Shown here piece by piece: positions 1-7,656 of a DNA stretch of 64,000 nt; positions within the stretch are counted from its first letter, which is position 1; each line of letters opens with the position of its first letter. The notes under the pieces are model-generated. The model did no database searches. It was not told where the DNA came from and saw nothing but the letters and a program-made list of their open reading frames with translations. Made by a program: the position numbers and the translations under genes. This DNA comes from Clostridium sp. Cult1 (GTDB taxonomy: Bacteria > Bacillota > Clostridia > Tissierellales > Tepidimicrobiaceae). The stretch is from assembly GCF_021655095.1 (NCBI RefSeq), contig NZ_PPXW01000001.1, positions 2,417,384 to 2,481,383 of the forward strand, read 5' to 3'.

Positions 1-1
1 A

Positions 2-1213
2 GGAATAGTAGCTATGCAATCCCTTGGATTTACTTCACTAAATGCTTTAATGTTAATTGGAGTTATTAACGGCATAGATAAAAGTCTATTTAATAGTTCT
101 TTGGATTTAGGAGGGAATTCATCCTATACTATTACAAAGATTCTTATACCATTGATGAGACCCGGGATTATTGTAGTGGGGTTACTTACTTTTGTTAGAT
201 CCCTAGCAGATTTTAGCACGCCCATTATTATAGGAGGATCCTTTAACGTATTAGCTACTCAGGCCTATTTAAATGTAGTAGCTTATTCGAATTTGCCTAT
301 GGCTGCAGCTATTAGTATATTATTATTTATACCTGCTATTATAGCCTTTATTTTATATAGAATATTTTTAAAGGATTCAAATATTATAACAGGAACTAAT
401 CTTCGGGGAGAATCTAATGAAACCATGGTCAGGATAGAGGGGTTTTTTCCTAGGTTATTTCAGATAATAGCATATTTGTTCCTAACTATGATGATTTTAC
501 AGTATCTATCCATCTTTATTTCTGCAATGACAAAACAAAGATTTGGAACCATGTATTTTACTTTTGATAATATAAAAGAATCTAAAAATTATATTTCGGG
601 AAGTTTTTTAAGAAGTATTCTATATTCTTTGATTACTGGTGCTGTTGGAAGTATTATAGGCTTTTTAATTTCCTATTATTTAGAAATTAGAAAAATTAAA
701 GGAATGAAGATCATAGACTTTATTTCTACAATGCCCTATATTATTCCGGGAACATTTTTTGGATTAGGATATATTTTAGCTTTTAATAAATATCCATTAG
801 AACTTACGGGAACAGGCTTAATAGTAATTTTGAATTGTATTTTTAAACAGTTGCCATTGCCTACAAAGGCTAGTAGTGCAGTTATCTCCCAAATAAACCC
901 TCAAGTAACAGAAGCTTGTAAGGATTTGGGAGCTCATGATATATATATATTAAAAGATGTAATAACTCCTATGTCAAAGCCAGCATTTTTAATATCCTTT
1001 GTTAATAACTTTACTGCAACTATGACTACCATAGGTTCTATAATATTTTTAGTATATCCTGGAAAGAAACTTGCTACTCTTGTAATGTTTGATGCTATAC
1101 AAAGTGGTGAGTATAGGATAGGATCGGTAATTGCTTGTATGCTAATTCTTATTACTTTAGTTGTGAATATTACCTTTTCAAAATTCTTGTTGGAGGAAAA
1201 AAATGTTTATTAA
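2..1213 (+). CDS. Iron(III)-type ABC transporter permease, two-domain (5' end outside window)
   Basis: Inner-membrane permease of a binding-protein-dependent importer of the FbpB/SfuB type, which carries two fused permease units. The frame is open back to the window edge, so the gene starts upstream and the ATG at 14 is probably internal. Two EAA-type coupling loops are visible: one near residue 30 (LDLGG...IPLMRPG) and one near residue 295 (ACKDLGAHD...ITPMSKPA). About nine hydrophobic segments surround them. The 3' end overlaps the ATPase gene by 11 bp, so the two are translationally coupled. Family knowledge suggests ferric iron, but related permeases move thiamine, phosphonates or polyamines, and the binding protein is not in view. 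Import is nearly certain; the substrate is not. Confidence 0.85.
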   Translation, partial: GIVAMQSLGFTSLNALMLIGVINGIDKSLFNSSLDLGGNSSYTITKILIPLMRPGIIVVGLLTFVRSLADFSTPIIIGGSFNVLATQAYLNVVAYSNLPMAAAISILLFIPAIIAFILYRIFLKDSNIITGTNLRGESNETMVRIEGFFPRLFQIIAYLFLTMMILQYLSIFISAMTKQRFGTMYFTFDNIKESKNYISGSFLRSILYSLITGAVGSIIGFLISYYLEIRKIKGMKIIDFISTMPYIIPGTFFGLGYILAFNKYPLELTGTGLIVILNCIFKQLPLPTKASSAVISQINPQVTEACKDLGAHDIYILKDVITPMSKPAFLISFVNNFTATMTTIGSIIFLVYPGKKLATLVMFDAIQSGEYRIGSVIACMLILITLVVNITFSKFLLEEKNVY

Positions 1214-2159
1214 GATAGATAATTTAACTAAAAAATTTGGGGATTTGACAGCAGTAGATAATCTAAGTTTTGAAGTGAATAAAGGTGAACTTATATGTGT
1301 ATTAGGACCAAGTGGATGTGGTAAGACTACGGTTTTAAAGACTATTGGTGGTTTTCTAAAACCTGAAGTTGGTGAAATATATATTGATGGTGAAGATATA
1401 ACTAATCTATCTCCAGAAAAACGGCCTGTATCTACTGTTTTTCAATCTTATGCTCTTTTTCCGCATATGACGGTAATACAAAATGTTGTTTATGGATTAA
1501 AATTTAGAGGTTTTTCAAAAAAAGCTGCTCTAATTAAAGGAGAAGAATATTTGGATATAGTAGGATTAAGAAAAGAAAAAGATAAGAAAGTAACCCAGTT
1601 AAGTGGAGGACAACAGCAAAGGGTAGCTTTAGCTAGATCATTAATTATCAATCCAAAAGTATTACTATTAGATGAACCTTTATCAAATTTAGACGCCAAA
1701 TTAAGGATAAGGATGAGAGATGAGATTAAAGCAATTCAAAGGAGATTTAATATTACAATGATCTTTGTTACCCATGATCAAGAAGAAGCTTTATCTATTG
1801 CTGATAGAATATTGATAATGAATAAAGGAAGGCTAGAACAAATAGGAACCCCAGAGGAAGTCTATAATAATCCTAGAACTGAATTTGTATTAAATTTTAT
1901 CGGTTGGTCTAATTCAATTAAAAGTAGAAATGGAAATTTAGACTTCATTAGACCAGAGAAAATTATTATGGATTCAAAGAAAGGGGAAATAGAAGGCGTT
2001 ATTGAAGAAAAATTGTTTTTAGGCTCATTTATCCATTATAAGGTTAAGACAAAATCTCAAATCTATAGAGTGCAAAAAAATAATGATGGACAAAATGATT
2101 ACAATATAGGAGATAGAGTCTATATTTCTATGGAAACTACTGGGCAAATCGTTCAGTAG
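1203..2159 (+). CDS. ABC transporter ATP-binding protein, iron/polyamine type
   Basis: Cytoplasmic ATPase that powers the preceding permease. The Walker A motif GPSGCGKT lies near residue 36, the signature LSGGQQQRVALARS near 134, Walker B LLLDEPLSNLD near 155 and the switch histidine in VTHDQEEA near 190. The Q-loop FQSYALFPH is typical of the Fbp/Pot/MalK class. After about residue 235 a short TOBE-like tail (FIRPEKI) is present, but at 318 residues the protein is somewhat shorter than common FbpC proteins. It begins 11 bp inside the permease gene, with GGAGG just upstream. No typical hairpin terminator follows directly. Confidence 0.92.
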   Translation: MFIKIDNLTKKFGDLTAVDNLSFEVNKGELICVLGPSGCGKTTVLKTIGGFLKPEVGEIYIDGEDITNLSPEKRPVSTVFQSYALFPHMTVIQNVVYGLKFRGFSKKAALIKGEEYLDIVGLRKEKDKKVTQLSGGQQQRVALARSLIINPKVLLLDEPLSNLDAKLRIRMRDEIKAIQRRFNITMIFVTHDQEEALSIADRILIMNKGRLEQIGTPEEVYNNPRTEFVLNFIGWSNSIKSRNGNLDFIRPEKIIMDSKKGEIEGVIEEKLFLGSFIHYKVKTKSQIYRVQKNNDGQNDYNIGDRVYISMETTGQIVQ

Positions 2160-2230
2160 TTTTTAAATTTTCATAAATAGAAAACTATAATTAGTATCAA
2201 ATGATAATAACTTCTATTTAGCTAAAAATG

Positions 2231-2259
2231 TAGATTTCCAATAATTAAGGGTATATAAT
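2231..2259 (+). promoter_or_regulatory. Possible vegetative promoter for the cation transporter gene
   Basis: TATAAT at 2254-2259 preceded at 17 bp by TAGATT (2231-2236), a weak -35 match. It lies in the 186-bp gap before the cation diffusion facilitator gene, and an inverted repeat begins 11 bp after the -10 box. Inference from motif match only. Confidence 0.35.
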
Positions 2260-2269
2260 AGTAATTACA

Positions 2270-2306
2270 TTTATTATCAATTAATATTATTTAGATTGAT
2301 AATAAA
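2270..2306. repeat. 12-bp perfect inverted repeat, possible metal-responsive operator
   Basis: TTTATTATCAAT (2270-2281) and ATTGATAATAAA (2295-2306) are perfect inverted repeats separated by 13 bp. They lie between a candidate -10 box and the ribosome binding site of a metal-cation exporter gene. A regulator bound here, or the equivalent RNA hairpin, could control that gene. The half sites contain the ATTATCA/TGATAAT words seen in Fur-family boxes, but the spacing is not that of a classical Fur box, so the identity of any regulator is open. Confidence 0.5.
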
Positions 2307-2345
2307 TTGATATTTAACATATTATATTATTGTGGAGGGAGTTAT

Positions 2346-3206
2346 ATGGGAAATTATGAATTGGGAGTAAAGGTTTCAATAATTACAATATTAATAAACA
2401 TTATTTTATCTGCAGCTAAGGTCTTTGCTGGAATTATAGGCCAGAGTAGTGCTATGCTAGCTGATGGAGTTCACACTCTATCAGATGTACTTACGACTTT
2501 AGTTGTACTTGTTGGATTAAAAATTTCATCAAAAGAAGCAGATGAAAACCATCCGTATGGGCATGAGAAATATGAACCTGTTTTTGCAAAAATATTGAGT
2601 ATATTTTTGGTTATTACTGGGATTCTAATTGGTTATGAAGGAATTAAAATATTGATAACTGGGGAAATTAAAACGCCTGGTAGAATAGCTCTTATTGCTG
2701 CTTTGATTTCAATAATATCAAAGGAAGCTATGTTTTGGTATACAATAAAAGCAGCCAAAAAGATTAAAAGCTTTTCTATGGAGGCGGATGCATGGCATCA
2801 TAGAACAGATGCTTTATCTTCAATTGGAACTTTTATTGGGATTTTAGGAGCAAGAATGGGATTTAAGGTACTGGATCCTATAGCAGCAGTTATAGTAAGT
2901 ATTCTAATTATAAAGGTAGGTGTAGATTTATACATGCAATCCATAAGGGGACTAGTGGATCAGGCAGCAGACGACGAAACTATAGAAAAAATAAAAGATT
3001 TAACCTTTTCTGTAGAAGGAGTTAAAGATATAAAAAATTTAAAGACTAGAATCTTTGGAAACAGGATATATGTGGATGTGGATATACTTGTTAAAGGAAG
3101 CCTTTCAGTAACAGAAGGTCATGAAATTGCAGAAAGAGTACATGATTTAATCGAAGATAGTATTGATGATGTTAAGCATTGTATGGTTCACGTTGAGCCT
3201 GAATAA
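2346..3206 (+). CDS. Cation diffusion facilitator family metal exporter
   Basis: Membrane antiporter of the CDF family that exports divalent metals (Zn, Fe, Mn or Cd/Co) in exchange for protons. The N-terminal membrane domain carries the transport-site motifs ADGVHTLSD in TM2 (near residue 38) and DAWHHRTDALSS in TM5 (near residue 150), both with the expected Asp/His pairs. The basic loop contains HPYGHEKYE. The last 80 residues form the cytoplasmic ferredoxin-like dimerisation domain ending in HCMVHVEPE. I chose ATG 2346 over the upstream in-frame TTG 2307 because GGAGGG lies 6 bp before it; the protein is then 286 residues, usual for the family. The metal cannot be named from sequence. Confidence 0.92.
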   Translation: MGNYELGVKVSIITILINIILSAAKVFAGIIGQSSAMLADGVHTLSDVLTTLVVLVGLKISSKEADENHPYGHEKYEPVFAKILSIFLVITGILIGYEGIKILITGEIKTPGRIALIAALISIISKEAMFWYTIKAAKKIKSFSMEADAWHHRTDALSSIGTFIGILGARMGFKVLDPIAAVIVSILIIKVGVDLYMQSIRGLVDQAADDETIEKIKDLTFSVEGVKDIKNLKTRIFGNRIYVDVDILVKGSLSVTEGHEIAERVHDLIEDSIDDVKHCMVHVEPE

Positions 3207-3236
3207 AGACAATAGTATATGGATAATAAACAAATT

Positions 3237-3265
3237 AGACCATAGGAAATATTCTATGGTCTTTT
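3237..3265 (+). terminator. Rho-independent terminator after the CDF gene
   Basis: Stem AGACCATAG (3237-3245) and CTATGGTCT (3254-3262), loop of 8, then a short T run. It starts 30 bp after the stop codon. Confidence 0.8.
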
Positions 3266-3358
3266 ACTATAAATAAATATATGTAATAAATATATGTTTT
3301 AAAAAAATTTAAACAATCAAAAAAGATATTCGAATATTGCAATAATTCAGAAAAAATA

Positions 3359-3387
3359 TTGATAGATAGGTAAATATATAATATAAT
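3359..3387 (+). promoter_or_regulatory. Strong candidate vegetative promoter
   Basis: TTGATA (3359-3364), a spacer of exactly 17 bp, then TATAAT (3382-3387). It would start a leader RNA of roughly 220 nt in front of the broken nhaC gene. The spacing and the perfect -10 make it one of the best promoter matches in the window. Confidence 0.6.
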
Positions 3388-3463
3388 AAAAAGTAAGTAA
3401 TTCAAAAAATATGTAAATATAAAATAATGGAATATTTGATTATAAACAGATCAGTTATAACGA

Positions 3464-3538
3464 TTAATTAACAGGTTGTTAATTAAAATACAACAGTAGT
3501 ACCAGTTAATAAACTTTAGGATGCTACTGTTTTATTTA
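3464..3538 (+). terminator. Structured leader with attenuator-like hairpin ahead of nhaC
   Basis: The 409-bp gap 3207-3615 holds a terminator, a promoter and this structured stretch. A 10-bp stem TTAATTAACA/TGTTAATTAA (3464-3473 and 3477-3486) is followed by AACAGTAG (3492-3499) pairing with CTACTGTT (3524-3531) and then TTATTTAT. The second hairpin looks like an intrinsic terminator placed about 100-140 nt after the predicted transcription start, an arrangement seen in attenuated or riboswitch-controlled genes. I do not recognise a known riboswitch core here. It could also be the terminator of a short RNA. Confidence 0.45.
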
Positions 3539-3615
3539 TAGACAAATATTTAAGAATATAATAGAAAGGGGGTATTTTCTAGGGTTACTATTATAATTTA
3601 TAAGGAGGTATAGGT

Positions 3616-4717
3616 ATGTTTAGATTAAAAACTATAGTTTTAGTATTATTACTTATTTTAGTTTTATCGCTTCCAGTTTTTGCAGAAGGAGAAAGTACAG
3701 CAAATTTTGGTTGGCTGTCAATTCTACCACCGTTATTGGCAATACTTCTTGCATTTATAACTAAACAAGTATTAGTATCCCTGTTCTTGGGAATATTTAT
3801 TGGGGCTACTATGTTAAATGGATGGAATCCTTTTTATGGTTTTTTAAGAACAATGGATAATTACTTAGTAGGTTCTTTAGCTGATTCCTGGAACGCAGCA
3901 ATTATAATATTTTTGCTAGCCATAGGTGGAATGGTAGGAGTAGTAAATAAGATGGGAGGAACAATAGCAGTAGCAAAGGCATTGGGCAGGAAAATAAAAA
4001 GCCCTAGATCTGCTCAACTATATACCTACTTATTAGGGGTGTTTGTTTTCTTCGACGATTATGCAAATACTTTAATCGTTGGTCCAACTATGAGACCTCA
4101 AAATATTTACTGTTGATGAAGCTTTTGATGCTTGGGTTGATGGAGCAAAATCAATGTTAATGGCGTGTATGATTTTAGTATTAGCCTGGTCATTGGGCAG
4201 CGTAACAGGGGATGTGGGAACTGCTGAATTTTTAGTGGGAATAGTTCCTAAAAACTTCCCCTTTGCCATATTGCCTATAATAATATTTTTCATGTCAGCT
4301 ATAATATCTTTTGCTACCGGGACCGCTTGGGGAACTATGGCCATCGTTATTCCATTAGCTGTTCCCATGGCACATGCATTTGTTCAAAGTGGAGGAGATC
4401 CACATATGATGACAATTACACTGGGAACAGTTTTATCTGGTGCCATTTTTGGAGATCATTGTTCCCCAATTTCTGATACAACCATAATGTCTTCTATGGC
4501 ATCGGGAGCAGATCATTTAGACCATGTGAAGACTCAGATGCCTTATTCTATAACGGTGGCTATTGTTGCTGGAATATCCTATATACTTGCAGGTTATCTT
4601 TCAGCCCATCCAATAATAATTTTATTAATTGGAACTGCAGTTATTATTGGAATTGTAAAATACTTTGGTAAATCTGTTAAAGAAGAAGATCTAAAAAAAG
4701 AAGCCACCATAAATTAG
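3616..4717 (+). pseudogene. NhaC-family Na+/H+ antiporter, internal deletion with frame change
   Basis: The first 166 codons (3616-4116) encode a signal-like N-terminus, several membrane segments and the family motif DDYANTLIVGPTMRP, then run off-frame to TGA. The second part is in the +1 frame, open from 4094, and resumes with an EAFDAWVDGAKSM-type segment and the late motifs ATGTAWGTMAIVIP and GDHCSPISDTTIMSS. Both parts are clearly one antiporter, but the central membrane helices expected between MRP and EAFDAW are missing (about 150 residues by family knowledge), and the halves no longer share a frame. The junction lies near 4096-4104. The simplest reading is an out-of-frame deletion, so the gene is probably inactive. 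An assembly error is possible. A good ribosome binding site (AAGGAGG) remains at the start. Confidence 0.85.
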
Positions 4718-4719
4718 TA

Positions 4720-4757
4720 AAGAAGCTGTTAGATTTTCTAACAGCTTCTTGTTTATT
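4720..4757 (+). terminator. Rho-independent terminator after nhaC
   Basis: A perfect 14-bp stem, 4720-4733 with 4737-4750, and a TTT loop follow the stop codon directly. The A-rich 5' side also allows function on the other strand. Confidence 0.85.
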
Positions 4758-4875
4758 TAGCCTTTTATGATATAATAAAATCGGTGATATTCAATGAATT
4801 ATATTAAATTGAAAATAATAGCTTATTAAATATAAAGAGTATTTTAATAATATAATATTTGAAGGAGGCAAAACT

Positions 4876-5721
4876 ATGGCAGAGATATTAAAAGGTAATG
4901 TGGTAGCTACTCAAATTAAGGAAAAGATGAAAAGAGATATTGAGGAGCTAGGGAAACATGGCAAGGTACCTACATTAGCGATTGTTAGGTTAGGGAATAA
5001 TCCAGGGGATATTTCCTACGAAAAGAGCATTATTAAAAATTGCGATAATATAGGTATTAAATCTAAGGTTTTTGAAAAAAATGTGAATATTAAGACAGAA
5101 GAACTTATTGAATTAATTGAAGAACTAAATAATGATGATAATATTTCAGGAATATTAGTCTTTAGACCATTGCCAAAGCATATCGATGAGGAAATTATTA
5201 GAAATGTTATTAATCCATTAAAAGATGTAGATTGTATGCATCCATTAAATTTAGAAAGAATATTTGAAGGAGATATGGATGGATTTGCACCATGTACCCC
5301 TAAAGCTGCTATGGAAATCTTAAAGTATTATGATATACCTTTGGAAGGTAAAAATGTTGTAGTTGTAAATAGAAGTATGGTAGTAGGAAAACCATTAGCA
5401 ATGATGTTATTAAAGGAAAATGCTACAGTTACTATTTGTCATTCTAGAACAAAAAATTTAGAGGAAATTACCAATAAAGCAGATGTAGTAATTATAGCTT
5501 TAGGAAAAGCTAAGTTTTTTGGAGAAGAATATTTTAATGAAAACTCAATTGTAATAGATGTAGGGGTTAGTCTAGATGAAAATGGTAAATTAAGTGGAGA
5601 TGCAGATTATGAAAAATTATCGCCTAAGGTAGATAAAATAACTCCAGTTCCTGGAGGAGTAGGTAGTGTCACTACCTCCATATTATTAAGTCAAGTTGTT
5701 TTGGCTTGTAAGAATATATAG
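4876..5721 (+). CDS. folD: Bifunctional methylene-tetrahydrofolate dehydrogenase/cyclohydrolase FolD
   Basis: Cytosolic enzyme of one-carbon metabolism: oxidises 5,10-methylene-THF to methenyl-THF and hydrolyses it to 10-formyl-THF. The 281-residue length is standard. The substrate site includes ISYEKSIIK near residue 50, with the Tyr and the following catalytic Lys of the YxxxxxK pattern, and PLPKHID near 97. The Rossmann part has [12 protein letters not shown] near 168 and the C-terminal [14 protein letters not shown] near 258. The usual GRS of the dinucleotide loop reads NRS here. ATG 4876 has AAGGAGG 8 bp upstream. It is flanked by terminators and so is probably a single-gene unit. Confidence 0.95.
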   Translation: MAEILKGNVVATQIKEKMKRDIEELGKHGKVPTLAIVRLGNNPGDISYEKSIIKNCDNIGIKSKVFEKNVNIKTEELIELIEELNNDDNISGILVFRPLPKHIDEEIIRNVINPLKDVDCMHPLNLERIFEGDMDGFAPCTPKAAMEILKYYDIPLEGKNVVVVNRSMVVGKPLAMMLLKENATVTICHSRTKNLEEITNKADVVIIALGKAKFFGEEYFNENSIVIDVGVSLDENGKLSGDADYEKLSPKVDKITPVPGGVGSVTTSILLSQVVLACKNI

Positions 5722-5733
5722 GAATAACTTTCT

Positions 5734-5770
5734 AAAAGAGTCTTAATTAAATATAAGACTCTTTTTTCCT
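5734..5770 (+). terminator. Rho-independent terminator after folD
   Basis: A 12-bp stem AAAAGAGTCTTA (5734-5745) pairs with TAAGACTCTTTT (5754-5765), followed by further T residues. Confidence 0.88.
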
Positions 5771-5801
5771 TTTTGTAACAAAAATAGTGGTTTTTCTATG
5801 A

Positions 5802-5828
5802 AGGAGAAAAAGATACATTAATAGAAAT
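5802..5828 (+). promoter_or_regulatory. Candidate sigma H promoter of the spoIIA operon
   Basis: AGGAGAA (5802-5808), a 12-bp spacer, then ATAGAAAT (5821-5828). This is close to the sigma H pattern RnAGGAwwW-N11-12-RnnGAAT, with one deviation in each box. In Bacillus and Clostridium the spoIIA operon is transcribed by sigma H under Spo0A control, so the position 32 bp before spoIIAA fits. Confidence 0.5.
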
Positions 5829-5859
5829 ATAAAGAGAATATCTTTTAGGAGGGGATAAA

Positions 5860-6192
5860 TTGGAATTTTCAATGGATGTTTTAAAAAACTATTTGATAGT
5901 GAAGCTTAAGGGAGAATTGGATCATCATACATCTGAAGATCTAAGAAAAAAGATTGATCAACAATATTATAAAAACAATCTACTTAATATAGTTTTGGAT
6001 TTGCGGGGGTTAAGTTTTATGGATAGCTCTGGTATTGGGCTTATAATGGGTAGATATAAAAATTGTATGGATAGAAAAGGAAAGGTTTATGTTATTAGTA
6101 CAAATCCATATATAGATAGAATACTGAAGATGTCTGGATTGTTAAAAATAGTTAATACCTATTCGTCTATTGATGAAGCTATAAGGGATTAG
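5860..6192 (+). CDS. spoIIAA: Anti-sigma F factor antagonist SpoIIAA
   Basis: STAS-domain switch protein (110 residues) of forespore development. Dephosphorylated SpoIIAA binds SpoIIAB and frees sigma F; SpoIIAB inactivates it by phosphorylating the serine in the DSSGIG motif near residue 57. The whole protein is one STAS fold with no membrane segment. The start is TTG 5860, with AGGAGGGG about 5 bp upstream; no ATG fits better. First gene of a three-gene operon, 12 bp before spoIIAB. Confidence 0.95.
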   Translation: MEFSMDVLKNYLIVKLKGELDHHTSEDLRKKIDQQYYKNNLLNIVLDLRGLSFMDSSGIGLIMGRYKNCMDRKGKVYVISTNPYIDRILKMSGLLKIVNTYSSIDEAIRD

Positions 6193-6204
6193 GAGGATGA
6201 TAAA

Positions 6205-6645
6205 ATGATAGAGAAAAATTATATGAAATTAGAATTTTTGAGCAAGTCTAATAATGAATCTTTTGCTAGAGTAGTAGTAGCTGCATTTGCTTCTCAATTA
6301 GACCCTACTATAGAGGAGTTATCAGATATTAAAACGGCAGTGTCAGAAGCGGTTACCAATGCTATTATTCATGGATATGAATACGGAGAAGGTTTAGTAA
6401 TAGTTGAGGCAGAAATTGAAAATAATAATATTGAAATAACTATCGAAGATAACGGAAAAGGGATTGAGGATGTTAACAAGGCTATGGAACCTTTCTATAC
6501 CTCAAAACCTGATTTAGAACGATCCGGTATGGGATTTACTGTTATGGAAACCTTTATGGATGAGTTAGTGGTTGAAAGTTATATTGATAAAGGTACAAAA
6601 ATTAAAATGAAAAAGAGTTTTAAAAGTCTTTCAGATAGGAAGTAG
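6205..6645 (+). CDS. spoIIAB: Anti-sigma F factor / serine kinase SpoIIAB
   Basis: Cytosolic dimer (146 residues) with a GHKL ATP-binding fold. It holds sigma F inactive before septation and phosphorylates SpoIIAA. The N box with AVTNAIIHG is near residue 50, the G1 box EDNGKGIED near 84 and the G2 box [10 protein letters not shown] near 108. ATG 6205 follows AGGAGG by 7 bp. It is placed between its antagonist and its target sigma factor, separated from sigF by 5 bp. Confidence 0.96.
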   Translation: MIEKNYMKLEFLSKSNNESFARVVVAAFASQLDPTIEELSDIKTAVSEAVTNAIIHGYEYGEGLVIVEAEIENNNIEITIEDNGKGIEDVNKAMEPFYTSKPDLERSGMGFTVMETFMDELVVESYIDKGTKIKMKKSFKSLSDRK

Positions 6646-6650
6646 ATACT

Positions 6651-7409
6651 ATGAAAAAAGGGAATAGAGATTATGTTTTATTAAGTCATGAGGAAACTAT
6701 AGAATTAATTGGAAAAGCACAAAATGGGGATATGGAAGCAAAGGATAAGTTGGTAAAGCATAATATGGGTCTTATAAAAAGTGTTTTAAGGGGGTTTACC
6801 AATAGAGGCTACGAGATGGATGATCTATTCCAGATAGGTAGCATTGGTCTTTTAAAGGCTATAGATAAATTTGATACATCCTATGATGTAAAGTTTTCAA
6901 CCTATGCTGTTCCTATGATTGCAGGAGAAATTAAAAGATTTTTAAGAGATGATGGACTTATTAAAGTAAGTAGATCATTAAAGCAGACTGCTAATAGAGT
7001 AAAGTATACTCAGGATAGACTTTCAAAAATATTGGGTAGAGAACCAACTATACAGGAGATTTCTGATGAATTAGATATTGATAAGGAGGATATTGTAATG
7101 GCTTTAGAGTCTTCTTATCATCCGGATTATCTATATGATGTAGTACATCAGAACGAAGGAAATCCTCTATTTTTAATTGATAAAATAAGCGCAGAAGAAG
7201 ATAGAGAAAAAGATATTATCGAGAAAATAATTTTAAAAGAAATGTTATCTAAACTTAAGGAAAGAGATAGACAAGTTATTGTTTTAAGATATTTTAAGGA
7301 TAAAACTCAGGTTCAAGTTGCTGAGTTATTAGGAATATCCCAAGTTCAAGTATCCAGAATAGAAAAAAAGATAATAGAAGAGATGAAGAGAATGTTAGTT
7401 AAGGCATGA
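6651..7409 (+). CDS. sigF: RNA polymerase sigma F factor
   Basis: First forespore-specific sigma factor (252 residues). Region 2 includes LFQIGSIGLLKAIDKFD near residue 60 and FSTYAVPMIAGEIKRFLRDD near 83. Region 3 is near 110-150. The region 4 helix-turn-helix reads TQVQVAELLGISQVQVSRIEKK near 222-243. The ribosome binding site is a modest AGGAAG, consistent with coupling to spoIIAB 5 bp upstream. The stop codon lies inside the following terminator hairpin, so the operon ends here. Confidence 0.96.
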   Translation: MKKGNRDYVLLSHEETIELIGKAQNGDMEAKDKLVKHNMGLIKSVLRGFTNRGYEMDDLFQIGSIGLLKAIDKFDTSYDVKFSTYAVPMIAGEIKRFLRDDGLIKVSRSLKQTANRVKYTQDRLSKILGREPTIQEISDELDIDKEDIVMALESSYHPDYLYDVVHQNEGNPLFLIDKISAEEDREKDIIEKIILKEMLSKLKERDRQVIVLRYFKDKTQVQVAELLGISQVQVSRIEKKIIEEMKRMLVKA

Positions 7410-7429
7410 AATTATGCCTTAATTTTTTT
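7401..7429 (+). terminator. Terminator at the end of the spoIIA operon
   Basis: AAGGCAT (7401-7407) pairs with ATGCCTT (7414-7420), followed by a T-rich tract to 7429. The hairpin contains the sigF stop codon and separates spoIIA from spoVA. Confidence 0.75.
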
Positions 7430-7458
7430 GAATTAAAAAAAAATATAAGAGAATAATA
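7429..7458 (+). promoter_or_regulatory. Possible forespore (sigma F/G) promoter for the spoVA operon
   Basis: TGAATT (7429-7434), 17 bp, then AATAATA (7452-7458). This resembles the sigma G pattern TGMATA-N17-18-CATAMTA, with mismatches in both boxes. spoVA is a sigma G operon in Bacillus, and the site lies between the spoIIA terminator and the first reading frame of the spoVA unit. Weak motif evidence. Confidence 0.35.
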
Positions 7459-7479
7459 ATTGTAGAATGGGGTGATTAA

Positions 7480-7656
7480 ATGTATAAAAAAATGAAAATA
7501 CATAAAACTAAAAGAAATGTTTTGGCTATTTTAATAGTAGCTTTACTTTTATTTGGTTGTATTTTGTGGTATAGAGAATTAGGTACAAATAGGGAAGTGC
7601 CAAAAAAGGCAAAGTTTGTTATAAATTCTATAATGAGGGGTGATAGTTATCGCTAA
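7480..7656 (+). CDS. 58-residue single-pass membrane peptide, unknown
   Basis: A short frame: ATG 7480, with GGGGTG 5 bp upstream, to TAA 7656. The peptide has a Lys/Arg-rich start, one hydrophobic stretch (about residues 14-31, including LLLFGCILWY) and a polar tail of about 25 residues. The cysteine in LLFGC could be a lipobox or simply lie in the membrane segment. It sits between the sigF terminator and spoVAA and overlaps spoVAA by 17 bp, so it is the first gene of the spoVA transcript and would be co-expressed in the forespore. I do not recognise the family. Confidence 0.6.
   Translation: MYKKMKIHKTKRNVLAILIVALLLFGCILWYRELGTNREVPKKAKFVINSIMRGDSYR

Noticed and set aside
3266-3615. Lysine or other classical riboswitch ahead of nhaC
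   Set aside because: Structured elements exist, but none of the conserved riboswitch core motifs I know can be recognised, so only a generic leader was reported.
4090-4120. Programmed ribosomal frameshift in nhaC
   Set aside because: The central membrane domain is missing as well as the frame being shifted, so slippage could not produce a normal antiporter.
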